Assembly: GCA_964396505.1 (NCBI GenBank)
Contig: CAYNFJ010000044.1
Coordinates: forward strand, 1 to 16,651
Origin: DQTL01 sp964396505
GTDB taxonomy: Bacteria > Bacteroidota > Bacteroidia > Flavobacteriales > Flavobacteriaceae
Reading direction: 5' to 3'
DNA length: 16,651 nucleotides
Of the stretch, positions 1 through 7,151 are shown piece after piece (position 1 is the stretch's first letter; the number at the start of each line of letters is the position of its first letter). Made by a program: the position numbers and the translations under genes. The notes under the pieces were generated by a model. It was not told the origin of the DNA. It saw only the letters and a program-made list of their open reading frames with translations, and ran no database searches.

Positions 1-1307
1 ATGTACCTATTGTCATTATTTTACTTTTATTAGGGGCTTTGTATTTTACATTGTATAATAGATTTGCCAACTTTAGGTTGCTAGGTGTGGCTATCCATGC
101 AGCCCGCGGTAAATATGATAATATTGATCATCATGTAGCCGAGACGGTGGCTGGAGACCCGACCCCCAATGACGATGGGGATTCATTTGAAACCATACAA
201 AAAGAAGGAGTAGTGGGTGAAGTTACCCATTTTCAAGCGCTTACAGCAGCATTATCAGCTACCGTAGGTTTAGGAAATATAGCCGGTGTGGCGGTAGCGA
301 TAGCTATTGGTGGTCCCGGAGCAACACTTTGGATGATTTTAGCAGGATTGCTGGGAATGTCTTCTAAGTTGGTAGAGGCGACACTAGGGGTAAAGTATAG
401 GGAAGTAGATGAAGAGGGCAAAATATATGGAGGTCCTATGTATTACTTATCCAAAGGAGTAAAAGGAAAATTCGGTAAGTTTTTAGCCATCTTCTTTGCT
501 ATAATGGTTATTGGCGGTTCTTTTGGTGGCGGTAATATGTTTCAAGCGAATCAAGCAGCGGCACAATTCAAATTATTATTTGGAATGCACTCGGGTTCTG
601 CAGGCTTCTTTTTTGGATTGTTACTGGCCTTTTTGGTCGGCGCGGTGATTATTGGTGGTATAAAACGTATAGGTAAAGTAACCGAAAAGGTGGTTCCCTT
701 TATGGCGATTATATATGTGGGTGCTGCTTTGGTTATTATTTTTATGAATGTTTCCAGTATTCCGCCGGCATTTGCTCAAATATGGAATGGAGCATTCAAT
801 CCTCAAGCTGCTTTAGGAGGTATTATTGGTGTGATGATTGTAGGATTTCAACGGGCAGCTTTTTCCAATGAAGCAGGAGTAGGCTCAGCCTCTATTGCCC
901 ATTCGGCAGTTAAAACACGCTTTCCTGCCAGTGAAGGTATTGTGGCTTCTATTGGCCCCTTTGTCGATACGGTTATTATTTGTACGATGACTGCATTGGT
1001 CATTGTTATTATGAATTATAAAGCCGATTTATTTCCTTACGGTGATGTGATTCACAAGCAGGTTTTATTAAATGCTACCGGNNNNNNNNNNNNNNNNNNN
1101 NNNNNNNNNNNNNNNNNNNNNNNNNNNNNNNNNNNNNNNNNNNNNNNNNNNNNNNNNNNNNNNNNNNNNNNNNNNNNNNNNGATTTTTCAGATGCGATGA
1201 TTTTTGCCATGGTGTTTCCCAATATTGTCGGTTTGGTATTATTGGCTCCACAGGTTCGTAAAGAAATTAAACGCTACTTAGTGGCGATAGGATATACTAA
1301 AAAATAA
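1..1307 (+). CDS. Sodium:alanine/glycine symporter, AGCS family (5' partial, interrupted by assembly gap)
   Basis: Integral inner-membrane carrier that takes up alanine or glycine with Na+. The frame is open from base 3 to the stop at 1305-1307, and the first visible residues (VPIVIILLLLGALYFT) are already a membrane helix, so the true start lies upstream of the window; the TTG at 39 is not the start. Family hallmarks are GLGNIAGVAVAIAIGGPGA followed by LWMI...KLVEATLGVKYRE, GGGNMFQANQAAAQ, SNEAGVGSASIAHSAVK and GPFVDTVIICTMTALV, then DFSDAMIFAMVFPN near the C-terminus. Between the first helix and the core sits an acidic linker (about bases 130-215). The 100-N gap removes part of the C-terminal membrane region. 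Substrate specificity cannot be read from the sequence. The family call is firm; the exact protein is not recoverable here. Confidence 0.93.
   Translation, partial: VPIVIILLLLGALYFTLYNRFANFRLLGVAIHAARGKYDNIDHHVAETVAGDPTPNDDGDSFETIQKEGVVGEVTHFQALTAALSATVGLGNIAGVAVAIAIGGPGATLWMILAGLLGMSSKLVEATLGVKYREVDEEGKIYGGPMYYLSKGVKGKFGKFLAIFFAIMVIGGSFGGGNMFQANQAAAQFKLLFGMHSGSAGFFFGLLLAFLVGAVIIGGIKRIGKVTEKVVPFMAIIYVGAALVIIFMNVSSIPPAFAQIWNGAFNPQAALGGIIGVMIVGFQRAAFSNEAGVGSASIAHSAVKTRFPASEGIVASIGPFVDTVIICTMTALVIVIMNYKADLFPYGDVIHKQVLLNATXXXXXXXXXXXXXXXXXXXXXXXXXXXXXXXXXXDFSDAMIFAMVFPNIVGLVLLAPQVRKEIKRYLVAIGYTKK
1082..1181. other. Assembly gap (100 N)
   Basis: Exactly 100 N, a common placeholder length for a gap of unknown size. 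It lies inside the symporter gene. The frame happens to continue across it, but the family's usual spacing suggests more coding sequence is missing than 100 bases. Confidence 0.97.
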
Positions 1308-1340
1308 TATTTATAGTCCATAGTTCAATTTTTTTTATAA

Positions 1341-1370
1341 TTTTACAGTACTGTATTGCTACCGTAAAAG
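1341..1370 (+). promoter_or_regulatory. Small inverted repeats in the symporter-HhH intergenic gap
   Basis: The 71-bp gap 1308-1378 holds a perfect 12-bp palindrome TACAGTACTGTA (1344-1355). An overlapping imperfect stem pairs TTTTACAGTA (1341-1350) with TACCGTAAAA (1360-1369), with one mismatch. It could be a weak terminator for the symporter or an operator for the next gene. No run of T follows, so the role is unclear and chance is possible in such AT-rich DNA. Confidence 0.25.
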
Positions 1371-1378
1371 AATAAAAA

Positions 1379-2269
1379 ATGCGCTTATTACCTATTCCTG
1401 CTTATAACAATTCGCAACGTATCGGTGTGATTGTTTTGCTGATTCTGATTGTAACAGCTCAATTGGTCTATTATTTTGTAGATTTTACGCCACAACAGAC
1501 ACTCGATCTTTCATCAGATGAAATATCCCGTTTTCAAAGAGAAATCGATTCGTTAAAATTAATAGAGGTAGCAAGACGAAAACCCAAAATTTATCCCTTT
1601 AATCCCAGTTTTTTAACAGATTATAAAGCTTATAAATTAGGGATGTCCGTAGCGGAGATAGACCGCTTACTGGCTTATAGAAAAACCGGAAAGTATATTA
1701 ATTCAATATCACAATTTCAAAAAGTGACAGGTGTCAGTGATAGCTTATTGGCAGTGATTTCTCCGTATTTTAAATTTCCGGATTGGGTGCTTAAAAAACA
1801 AAAGAAGTTGGCTTATAAACATCCCAATTCTAAAATTATTTCTAAAGAAGACGTAAGGTTTACCGGGATAAAACAAGATCTGAATACTGTTACTATACAA
1901 GATTTAGTTAAGATTAAAGGAGTGGGTAATAAATTGGCCGGTAGAATTATTAAATACAGAACTAAATTAAAAGGTTATTTATTGGACCAACAACTCTATG
2001 AAGTTTGGTATTTGGATAAGTCGGTTGCCGATAGAATTTTAGCGAGATATTCGGTAATCAATGCTCCAAAAATTACTAAGATAAATATTAACACCGCGAG
2101 CTTTAAACAGGTGTTGCACGCACCCTATATGAATTATGAACTCACCAAAAAAATCTTTGAATACAGAGATGAGATGGCAGAGATTCAATCTATGGAAGAA
2201 TTAAAAAAAATAGAAGGCTTTCCGTTGGATAAGTTTGATAGAATTAGCTTATATTTGACAGCCGAATAA
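1379..2269 (+). CDS. Membrane-anchored helix-hairpin-helix protein (ComEA-like)
   Basis: A 296-residue protein with one N-terminal membrane helix (about residues 15-34) and a soluble part made of helix-hairpin-helix units. These lie at about 75-130 (LTDYKAYKLGMS...RLLAYRKTGKYI), 168-222 (DLNTVTIQDLVKIKGVGNKL, a classic KIKGVG hairpin, then IIKYR) and 235-290 (ININTASFKQVL...KKIFEYR, ELKKIEGF). HhH units of this type bind the DNA backbone non-specifically; ComEA uses them to capture incoming DNA outside the membrane. It is longer than ComEA and has three HhH regions instead of one pair. It starts at ATG after an A-rich leader (aagaataaaaaatg). Its neighbours are metabolic genes with no competence gene in view, so a DNA-uptake role is only a possibility. 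The fold is confident; the function is not. Confidence 0.85.
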   Translation: MRLLPIPAYNNSQRIGVIVLLILIVTAQLVYYFVDFTPQQTLDLSSDEISRFQREIDSLKLIEVARRKPKIYPFNPSFLTDYKAYKLGMSVAEIDRLLAYRKTGKYINSISQFQKVTGVSDSLLAVISPYFKFPDWVLKKQKKLAYKHPNSKIISKEDVRFTGIKQDLNTVTIQDLVKIKGVGNKLAGRIIKYRTKLKGYLLDQQLYEVWYLDKSVADRILARYSVINAPKITKININTASFKQVLHAPYMNYELTKKIFEYRDEMAEIQSMEELKKIEGFPLDKFDRISLYLTAE

Positions 2270-2324
2270 GTCACCTATTCTTACAGGGCTAGTTCGTCGT
2301 ATTTAGACTTAAATAGAAGCAATC

Positions 2325-3467
2325 ATGCATTACGAAATTACAGAAACTCAAGAACTTATAATTGCCGCAATTAAAGATTTTGCCGAAAAACACATCCGCC
2401 CTTATATGATGGAATGGGATGAAGCACAAACTTTTCCTATTGAATTGTTTAAAAAATTAGGTGATTTAGGTCTGATGGGGGTTTTGGTGCCGGAAGAATA
2501 TGGAGGTTCCGGATTGAATTATCATGACTATATCCGTATTATTGAAGAAATATCCAAAGTAGATTCATCTATTGGACTCTCTGTTGCGGCTCATAATTCC
2601 TTATGCACCGGACATATTTTGGCTTTTGGGAATGAAGCACAAAAAAGAAAATACTTACCTAAGTTAGCTTCCGGTGAATGGATAGGTGCTTGGGGTTTAA
2701 CAGAACACAATACGGGCTCTGATGCCGGAAATATGTCCACGACGGCCAAAAAAGACGGTGATTATTACATACTGAATGGTGCCAAAAATTTTATCACACA
2801 TGGTAAATCAGGGCAAGTGGCTGTGGTGCTAGCCAGAACCGGAGAAAAAGGAGATAAAAAAGGAGTAACCGCTTTTATTGTAGAAAGGGGTACTCCGGGT
2901 TTTAGTTCCGGAAAGAAAGAAAACAAATTAGGAATGCGCGCCTCTGAAACAGCCGAGTTGGTTTTTGATAATTGTCGCGTGCACAAAGACCAGATATTAG
3001 GAGAAATAGGAGATGGTTTTGTTCAAGCGCTAAAAGTGTTGGACGGTGGAAGAATTTCCATTGGTTCTTTAGCTTTAGGGATTGCCAAAGGGTCCTTAGA
3101 AGCCTCTATTAAATATGCCAAAGAACGGGAACAATTTGGTAAACCCATTGCAAAGTTCCAAGCGATCGCTTTTAAATTGGCCGATATGGCTACAGAAATT
3201 GAAGCCTCGGAATTATTGTTGCACAAAGCAGCTTCTTTGAAAAATCAAGGAAAACGAATGACTAAAATAGGAGCTATGGCAAAAATGTACGCCTCTGAAG
3301 TAGGAGTAAAGGTGGCTACAGAAGCCATACAGATACACGGTGGTTATGGTTATACTAAAGATTTTCCTGTAGAAAAATTTTATAGGGATGCCAAATTAAA
3401 TACCATTGGAGAGGGAACTACAGAAATTCAAAAATTGGTCATCGCCCGCCAAATCTTAAAAGATTAA
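2325..3467 (+). CDS. Acyl-CoA dehydrogenase (380 aa), first of a tandem pair
   Basis: Cytosolic FAD enzyme that makes the alpha,beta-trans double bond of an acyl-CoA and passes electrons to electron-transfer flavoprotein. Domain order is standard: N-terminal helical domain (1-120), central beta domain and C-terminal helical domain. The first family signature is GLTEHNTGSDAGN (about 124-136). The second is the QIHGGYGYTKDFPVEKFYRD stretch (about 336-355). The catalytic base is probably E363 in IGEGTTEIQ, at the position of Glu376 in mitochondrial medium-chain enzyme. Length is typical of short/medium-chain and branched-chain family members. The GEGT context in place of YEGT differs from the next gene and suggests a different acyl specificity, which cannot be assigned. 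It lies 55 nt after the HhH gene and 42 nt before its paralogue, probably co-transcribed with the latter. Confidence 0.93.
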   Translation: MHYEITETQELIIAAIKDFAEKHIRPYMMEWDEAQTFPIELFKKLGDLGLMGVLVPEEYGGSGLNYHDYIRIIEEISKVDSSIGLSVAAHNSLCTGHILAFGNEAQKRKYLPKLASGEWIGAWGLTEHNTGSDAGNMSTTAKKDGDYYILNGAKNFITHGKSGQVAVVLARTGEKGDKKGVTAFIVERGTPGFSSGKKENKLGMRASETAELVFDNCRVHKDQILGEIGDGFVQALKVLDGGRISIGSLALGIAKGSLEASIKYAKEREQFGKPIAKFQAIAFKLADMATEIEASELLLHKAASLKNQGKRMTKIGAMAKMYASEVGVKVATEAIQIHGGYGYTKDFPVEKFYRDAKLNTIGEGTTEIQKLVIARQILKD

Positions 3468-3509
3468 ATAGAAACAAACAAGTATTTTTTAACTCAATAA
3501 ATTTATTAT

Positions 3510-4652
3510 ATGGATTTTAGTTTAACCGAAGAACAAATAATGATTCGTGATGCGGCTCGTGATTTTGCACGAACCGAATTATTACCCGGTGTTATTGAAC
3601 GGGATGAAAAGGAAGAATTCCCTGCTGAACAGATTAAAAAAATGGGAGAATTAGGTTTTCTGGGAATGATGGTAGATCCCAAATATGGAGGAGGCGGAAT
3701 GGATGCCATTTCGTATGTGTTGGCAATGGAAGAAATATCGAAAGTAGATGCATCTGCATCGGTGGTGATGTCTGTCAATAATTCACTCGTTTGTTGGGGA
3801 TTGGAAGAATTTGGAACAGAAGAACAAAAACAAAAATACCTGACTAAACTTGCTACGGGCGAAAAATTAGGCGCCTTTGCTTTGAGTGAACCCGAAGCGG
3901 GTAGTGATGCTACGAAACAAAGAACCACTGCCGAAGATAAAGGAGATTATTACTTATTAAATGGAACTAAAAATTGGATAACCAATGGTAAAAATGCCGA
4001 TATTTATCTGGTTATTGCTCATACTCATCCCGAAAAAGGACATCATGGAATTAATGCTTTTATTGTAGAAAAAGGTATGGAAGGTTTTGTGGTGGGACCT
4101 AAAGAACACAAGATGGGAATTCGTGGTTCCGATACACATTCCTTGCTTTTTACCGATGTAAAAGTGCCTAAAGAAAATCGTATAGGAGCAGATGGTTTTG
4201 GATTTAAATTTGCTATGAAAACACTTTCAGGAGGACGTATCGGCATCGCTTCTCAAGCATTGGGAATTGCTTCCGGTGCGTATGAAAGGGCATTGCAATA
4301 TTCAAAAGAACGAAAAGCTTTCGGTAAGGAAATCAGTCGTCATCAAGCTATTGCTTTTAAATTAGCCGATATGAAAGTAGAAATAGATGCTGCCCGTCAT
4401 CTGTGTATGAAAGCCGCTTGGGATAAAGATCAGCATAACAGTTATGATTTATCGGGTGCTATGGCTAAATATTATGCCGCTGAAATGGCTATGCGTGTCA
4501 CAACAGAAGCCGTACAAATTCACGGTGGTTATGGTTATGTAAAAGAATATCACGTAGAACGATTGATGCGAGATGCCAAAATAACTCAGATTTATGAGGG
4601 TACTTCTGAAATTCAACAAATAGTGATTTCCAGAGCTATTCTCAGAGATTAA
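3510..4652 (+). CDS. Acyl-CoA dehydrogenase (380 aa), second of a tandem pair; butyryl/short-chain type
   Basis: Same fold, reaction and length as the preceding gene but clearly diverged. Signature 1 is ALSEPEAGSDATK (about 124-136) and signature 2 is QIHGGYGYVKEYHVERLMRD (about 336-355). The catalytic Glu is probably E363 in IYEGTSEIQ, the motif usual in butyryl- and medium-chain-type enzymes. Flavin and acyl-CoA contacts expected for the family are intact (for example RIGIASQALGIASGA, and RKAFGKEISRHQAIAFKLAD). The gene is followed 22 nt later by a strong palindromic terminator, so it ends the left-hand plus-strand unit. Short-chain preference is inferred from motif context only. It may serve amino-acid or short fatty-acid catabolism next to the larger FadE encoded at the right end of the window. 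Confidence 0.93.
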   Translation: MDFSLTEEQIMIRDAARDFARTELLPGVIERDEKEEFPAEQIKKMGELGFLGMMVDPKYGGGGMDAISYVLAMEEISKVDASASVVMSVNNSLVCWGLEEFGTEEQKQKYLTKLATGEKLGAFALSEPEAGSDATKQRTTAEDKGDYYLLNGTKNWITNGKNADIYLVIAHTHPEKGHHGINAFIVEKGMEGFVVGPKEHKMGIRGSDTHSLLFTDVKVPKENRIGADGFGFKFAMKTLSGGRIGIASQALGIASGAYERALQYSKERKAFGKEISRHQAIAFKLADMKVEIDAARHLCMKAAWDKDQHNSYDLSGAMAKYYAAEMAMRVTTEAVQIHGGYGYVKEYHVERLMRDAKITQIYEGTSEIQQIVISRAILRD

Positions 4653-4674
4653 ATGACCAAAAATTTATGAGTAT

Positions 4675-4706
4675 AAAGCCCGTTATTTTATAAAATAACG
4701 GGCTTT
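4675..4706. terminator. Bidirectional rho-independent terminator
   Basis: A 32-bp perfect palindrome: AAAGCCCGTTATTTTA (4675-4690) followed immediately by its reverse complement (4691-4706). The outer stem is GC-rich (GCCCG/CGGGC). The plus strand continues TCTTGTT, giving a short U-rich tail; the minus strand reads GGGCTTTATAC. It lies between convergent genes, ending the acyl-CoA dehydrogenase unit from the left and the LRR gene from the right. Confidence 0.88.
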
Positions 4707-4716
4707 CTTGTTATAA

Positions 4717-6783
4717 TTAATTATATTTTAAAGTGATTTCAGCATCACACTGTTCACTAAAATGTCCGGATTCGTTTATTTTCCAATTTTTATAACTACC
4801 GTTTCCGGAGATAGCGGCAGTAGCATCATCTACTTGAATACAAGATAAAAAATTATTCCTTTCTGTATCCAGTACTGTCAATTTATCATTATTACCATTA
4901 TTGACATATAATGAAGTCAAGTAGTTGTTATAACATTTTACTTGAGTAAGTGATGTGTTTGTCCTTAAATCTAAATGTTTTAACTTATTATGAGGGCAGT
5001 ACACTTGTTCCAGATTTGTGAGTTGATCTAGCTTTAGGTGTCTCATATTGTTCTTAGCACAATACAATTTTATCAATGCTGTATTGGATGTTAAATTGAG
5101 ATTTTCAATTTGATTATTGTTGCATTCCAAATAGGTTAATTTACGATTGTTTGATGTGTCGATAGAAGTAAAAAAATTGGAGTTGATGATTAATTTTTTT
5201 AAGCTGCTCAGGTTTTCTAAATCCAATTGTTTTAACACATTATCACTGCAATCTAGCGTTTGTAGTAACATCGTAGTGCTCAGGTCTAGCTCTCCCAGAT
5301 TGTTGTTATTACAGATTAAATAGGTCAAGTAAGAATTGTTTAATTTTAATTGAGATAATTTATTATCATTACATTCAAGGTATTTTAACTTAGCATTATT
5401 GCTTGTATCCAATGAGGATAATTCGTTGAATCCAGCTCTTAATTCGGTCAAAATTTTTAATGTGCTGATATCAATCGTTTTAATAAAATTATGACTAAAA
5501 TTCAATGTAGTCAAAGCCAAATTACTACTAGTATCTAATGTGTTAAGTTTATTATTATTGCATATTAATGTGTTCAATTTTGTTTGTTGTCCTAGATCTA
5601 ATGAGGCAATTTGGTTATTGGAAACATCTAATTCTTGTAGATTGATATTGCTTGCAATATTTAATTGTTGTAATACATTGTCATTGCTGATTAATTTTTC
5701 CAAATTCAGCAACCCTTGTACATTCAACTTGTTGATTTTATTATTCTGACAATATACTTTTGTCAGTAATAAGTTATTACTGAGGTCTAAATCTGTTATT
5801 TGATTACCATAACAATAAAGTACTTCTAAAGAGGTGAAACCTTCGATACCCTTAAGGCTGCTAATTCCTTTCTTTGATAAATTTAAGGAGCGGATATTCT
5901 CTATATTGGTAGTTAATACCTTCCCGTCAATTGGACCTTGATCGTAACCTAACTCAATTAATACTTTTTCAAATTGTGGATCTTCGATAGCGGTTGAACA
6001 ACTTGCAGTAAACTCGGCTTCCGGATTTCTAAACCAAGTGCTGCTTATGGTCTCAGGATTATCTATTTCGATACATTTCAGTCTTGAGTTAAGCGTGGCA
6101 TTGACCACTTTTAGCGTCTGGTTATTGCCATTTTTAATATTTAAACCGATAAGTTCATTATTGTTACAGATTAGTTTTGTTAACTTCTTGTTGTTTTTTA
6201 AATTTAAATAGGAGAGTTGATTGTTGCTACACAATAATTTTTTTAGATTGATAGCTTTATCCAGTATCAATTCAGATAGTTGGTTGTTATTACAATTTAA
6301 ATAGGTTAATGTATTGTTGTTTATATTAATTGATTGCAATTTATTATCGCTACAAGACACCTTTCCAATGAGGATATTATTACTGAGATCTAAGTTTTCA
6401 AGTTCATTAATACTACAAGCTAAGATTTTTAAATTGATCGTATTAGCAAGATCCAAGTAGGTTAAATTATTCTGGTTACAAATCAATGTATTCAAATAAT
6501 CTAGTTGTGTTATATTAATGTTGGTTAATTTGTTTTTGGAACAGTTGAGAACCTTTAAGGCCGAAAAATCTTCAATACCGGTCAGATCATAAATACTTTT
6601 ATTGGATACATCGAGATCTTCAATGTTTTGGATATCTTCAGTATTAACCAGCCCGTTGATGGTGCCGTCTGTGTCAATACCCAAATCGATTAGTGCTCGT
6701 TCAAACATTCTATCGGGAACGGCGGTTTTTTGAGCATAAATGGGTATGCTAAATAGCAATAGTATAGCAATTAAAGTTTTCAT
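4717..6783 (-). CDS. Secreted leucine-rich-repeat protein with two cap-LRR-cap modules
   Basis: A 688-residue protein. ATG at 6783 is chosen over an in-frame ATG at 6888 because it gives a clean type I signal peptide (MKTLIAILLLFSIPIYAQ, cleavage after about residue 17). Module 1 has an N-cap (about 22-75: PDRMFERALIDLGID...GLVNTEDI...LTGIEDF), about seven 21-residue LRRs of the type LxCxxNxLxxLDLSxN (76-222), and a C-cap (NGNN...LKCIEID...W...FTASC, to 262). Module 2 repeats the plan: N-cap 263-318 (EDPQFEKVLIELGYD), about 15 LRRs, and a C-cap ending FSEQC plus a short tail. This architecture matches LRR proteins common in flavobacteria, which often end in a type IX secretion sorting domain; none is visible here. 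Probably periplasmic or exported, with a binding role (protein or glycan) that the sequence does not reveal. It is flanked by a terminator downstream and a 368-bp gap upstream, so it is likely transcribed alone. Confidence 0.88.
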   Translation of the reverse strand: MKTLIAILLLFSIPIYAQKTAVPDRMFERALIDLGIDTDGTINGLVNTEDIQNIEDLDVSNKSIYDLTGIEDFSALKVLNCSKNKLTNINITQLDYLNTLICNQNNLTYLDLANTINLKILACSINELENLDLSNNILIGKVSCSDNKLQSININNNTLTYLNCNNNQLSELILDKAINLKKLLCSNNQLSYLNLKNNKKLTKLICNNNELIGLNIKNGNNQTLKVVNATLNSRLKCIEIDNPETISSTWFRNPEAEFTASCSTAIEDPQFEKVLIELGYDQGPIDGKVLTTNIENIRSLNLSKKGISSLKGIEGFTSLEVLYCYGNQITDLDLSNNLLLTKVYCQNNKINKLNVQGLLNLEKLISNDNVLQQLNIASNINLQELDVSNNQIASLDLGQQTKLNTLICNNNKLNTLDTSSNLALTTLNFSHNFIKTIDISTLKILTELRAGFNELSSLDTSNNAKLKYLECNDNKLSQLKLNNSYLTYLICNNNNLGELDLSTTMLLQTLDCSDNVLKQLDLENLSSLKKLIINSNFFTSIDTSNNRKLTYLECNNNQIENLNLTSNTALIKLYCAKNNMRHLKLDQLTNLEQVYCPHNKLKHLDLRTNTSLTQVKCYNNYLTSLYVNNGNNDKLTVLDTERNNFLSCIQVDDATAAISGNGSYKNWKINESGHFSEQCDAEITLKYN

Positions 6784-7151
6784 AGCTTTAGAATTAATTG
6801 TTGAAAAATGTGAAAAAATAATTATTGAAACCCCCTTTAGGATTTTTGATGTCAGAATTTGACCAATTTTTTTAAATAAGAATAACATCTCTATATATTT
6901 TTATTACCATAAAATATTGGGGATAATAAAAAATTATATAAGGGTGTGCTATTTTTTGATGGTTTCTGGGTGCAAGTTACTTATTTTATTTTTAATGTCA
7001 ATATATTTTTTTCTTTTTTTTTAAGAACAAATTTTTTAAGTGATGGATTTAGTTCCTACTTTGTAGAAAAAAAATATTGTAATTATTTAAATATCAATAT
7101 TTTAACTATTAAAATATTGAAGTTTGTTAGGAATGAAATAATCTTTTGACA
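6784..7151. other. AT-rich intergenic region upstream of the LRR gene
   Basis: 368 bp with no convincing gene. It should carry the LRR gene's promoter and the 3' end of the response-regulator transcript, both on the minus strand. I found no clear TAnnTTTG -7 box on the minus strand. A GTG-initiated frame on the plus strand (6946-7149) encodes only a Phe/Ile/Asn-rich string expected from base composition. The only clear structure is the inverted repeat at 7094-7120. Confidence 0.6.
7094..7120 (-). terminator. Candidate terminator hairpin downstream of the response-regulator gene
   Basis: Perfect 12-bp arms TCAATATTTTAA (7094-7105) and TTAAAATATTGA (7109-7120) with a 3-nt loop, 31 bp past the stop codon of the minus-strand operon. 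On the minus strand it is followed by AT-rich sequence including a run of eight T from 7077 down to 7070. The stem has only one GC pair per arm, so it is weak as an intrinsic terminator; it could instead be an operator or chance. Confidence 0.35.

Noticed and set aside
39..41. TTG codon as the start of the symporter
   Set aside because: The same frame is open back to base 3 and encodes a hydrophobic segment that belongs to the family, so the gene begins outside the window.
4900..6560. Periodic 60-63 bp repetition resembling a tandem or CRISPR-like array
   Set aside because: The period is that of 20-21-residue leucine-rich repeats in an uninterrupted coding frame; units are diverged and there are no spacers.
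6784..6888. Longer N-terminus for the LRR protein from ATG 6888
   Set aside because: It would bury a clear signal peptide (MKTLIAILLLFSIPIYAQ) 35 residues inside the protein.
6946..7149. A 67-codon plus-strand frame beginning with GTG
   Set aside because: Its product is rich in Phe, Ile and Asn as expected from AT-rich DNA; there is no recognisable domain and no promoter element.
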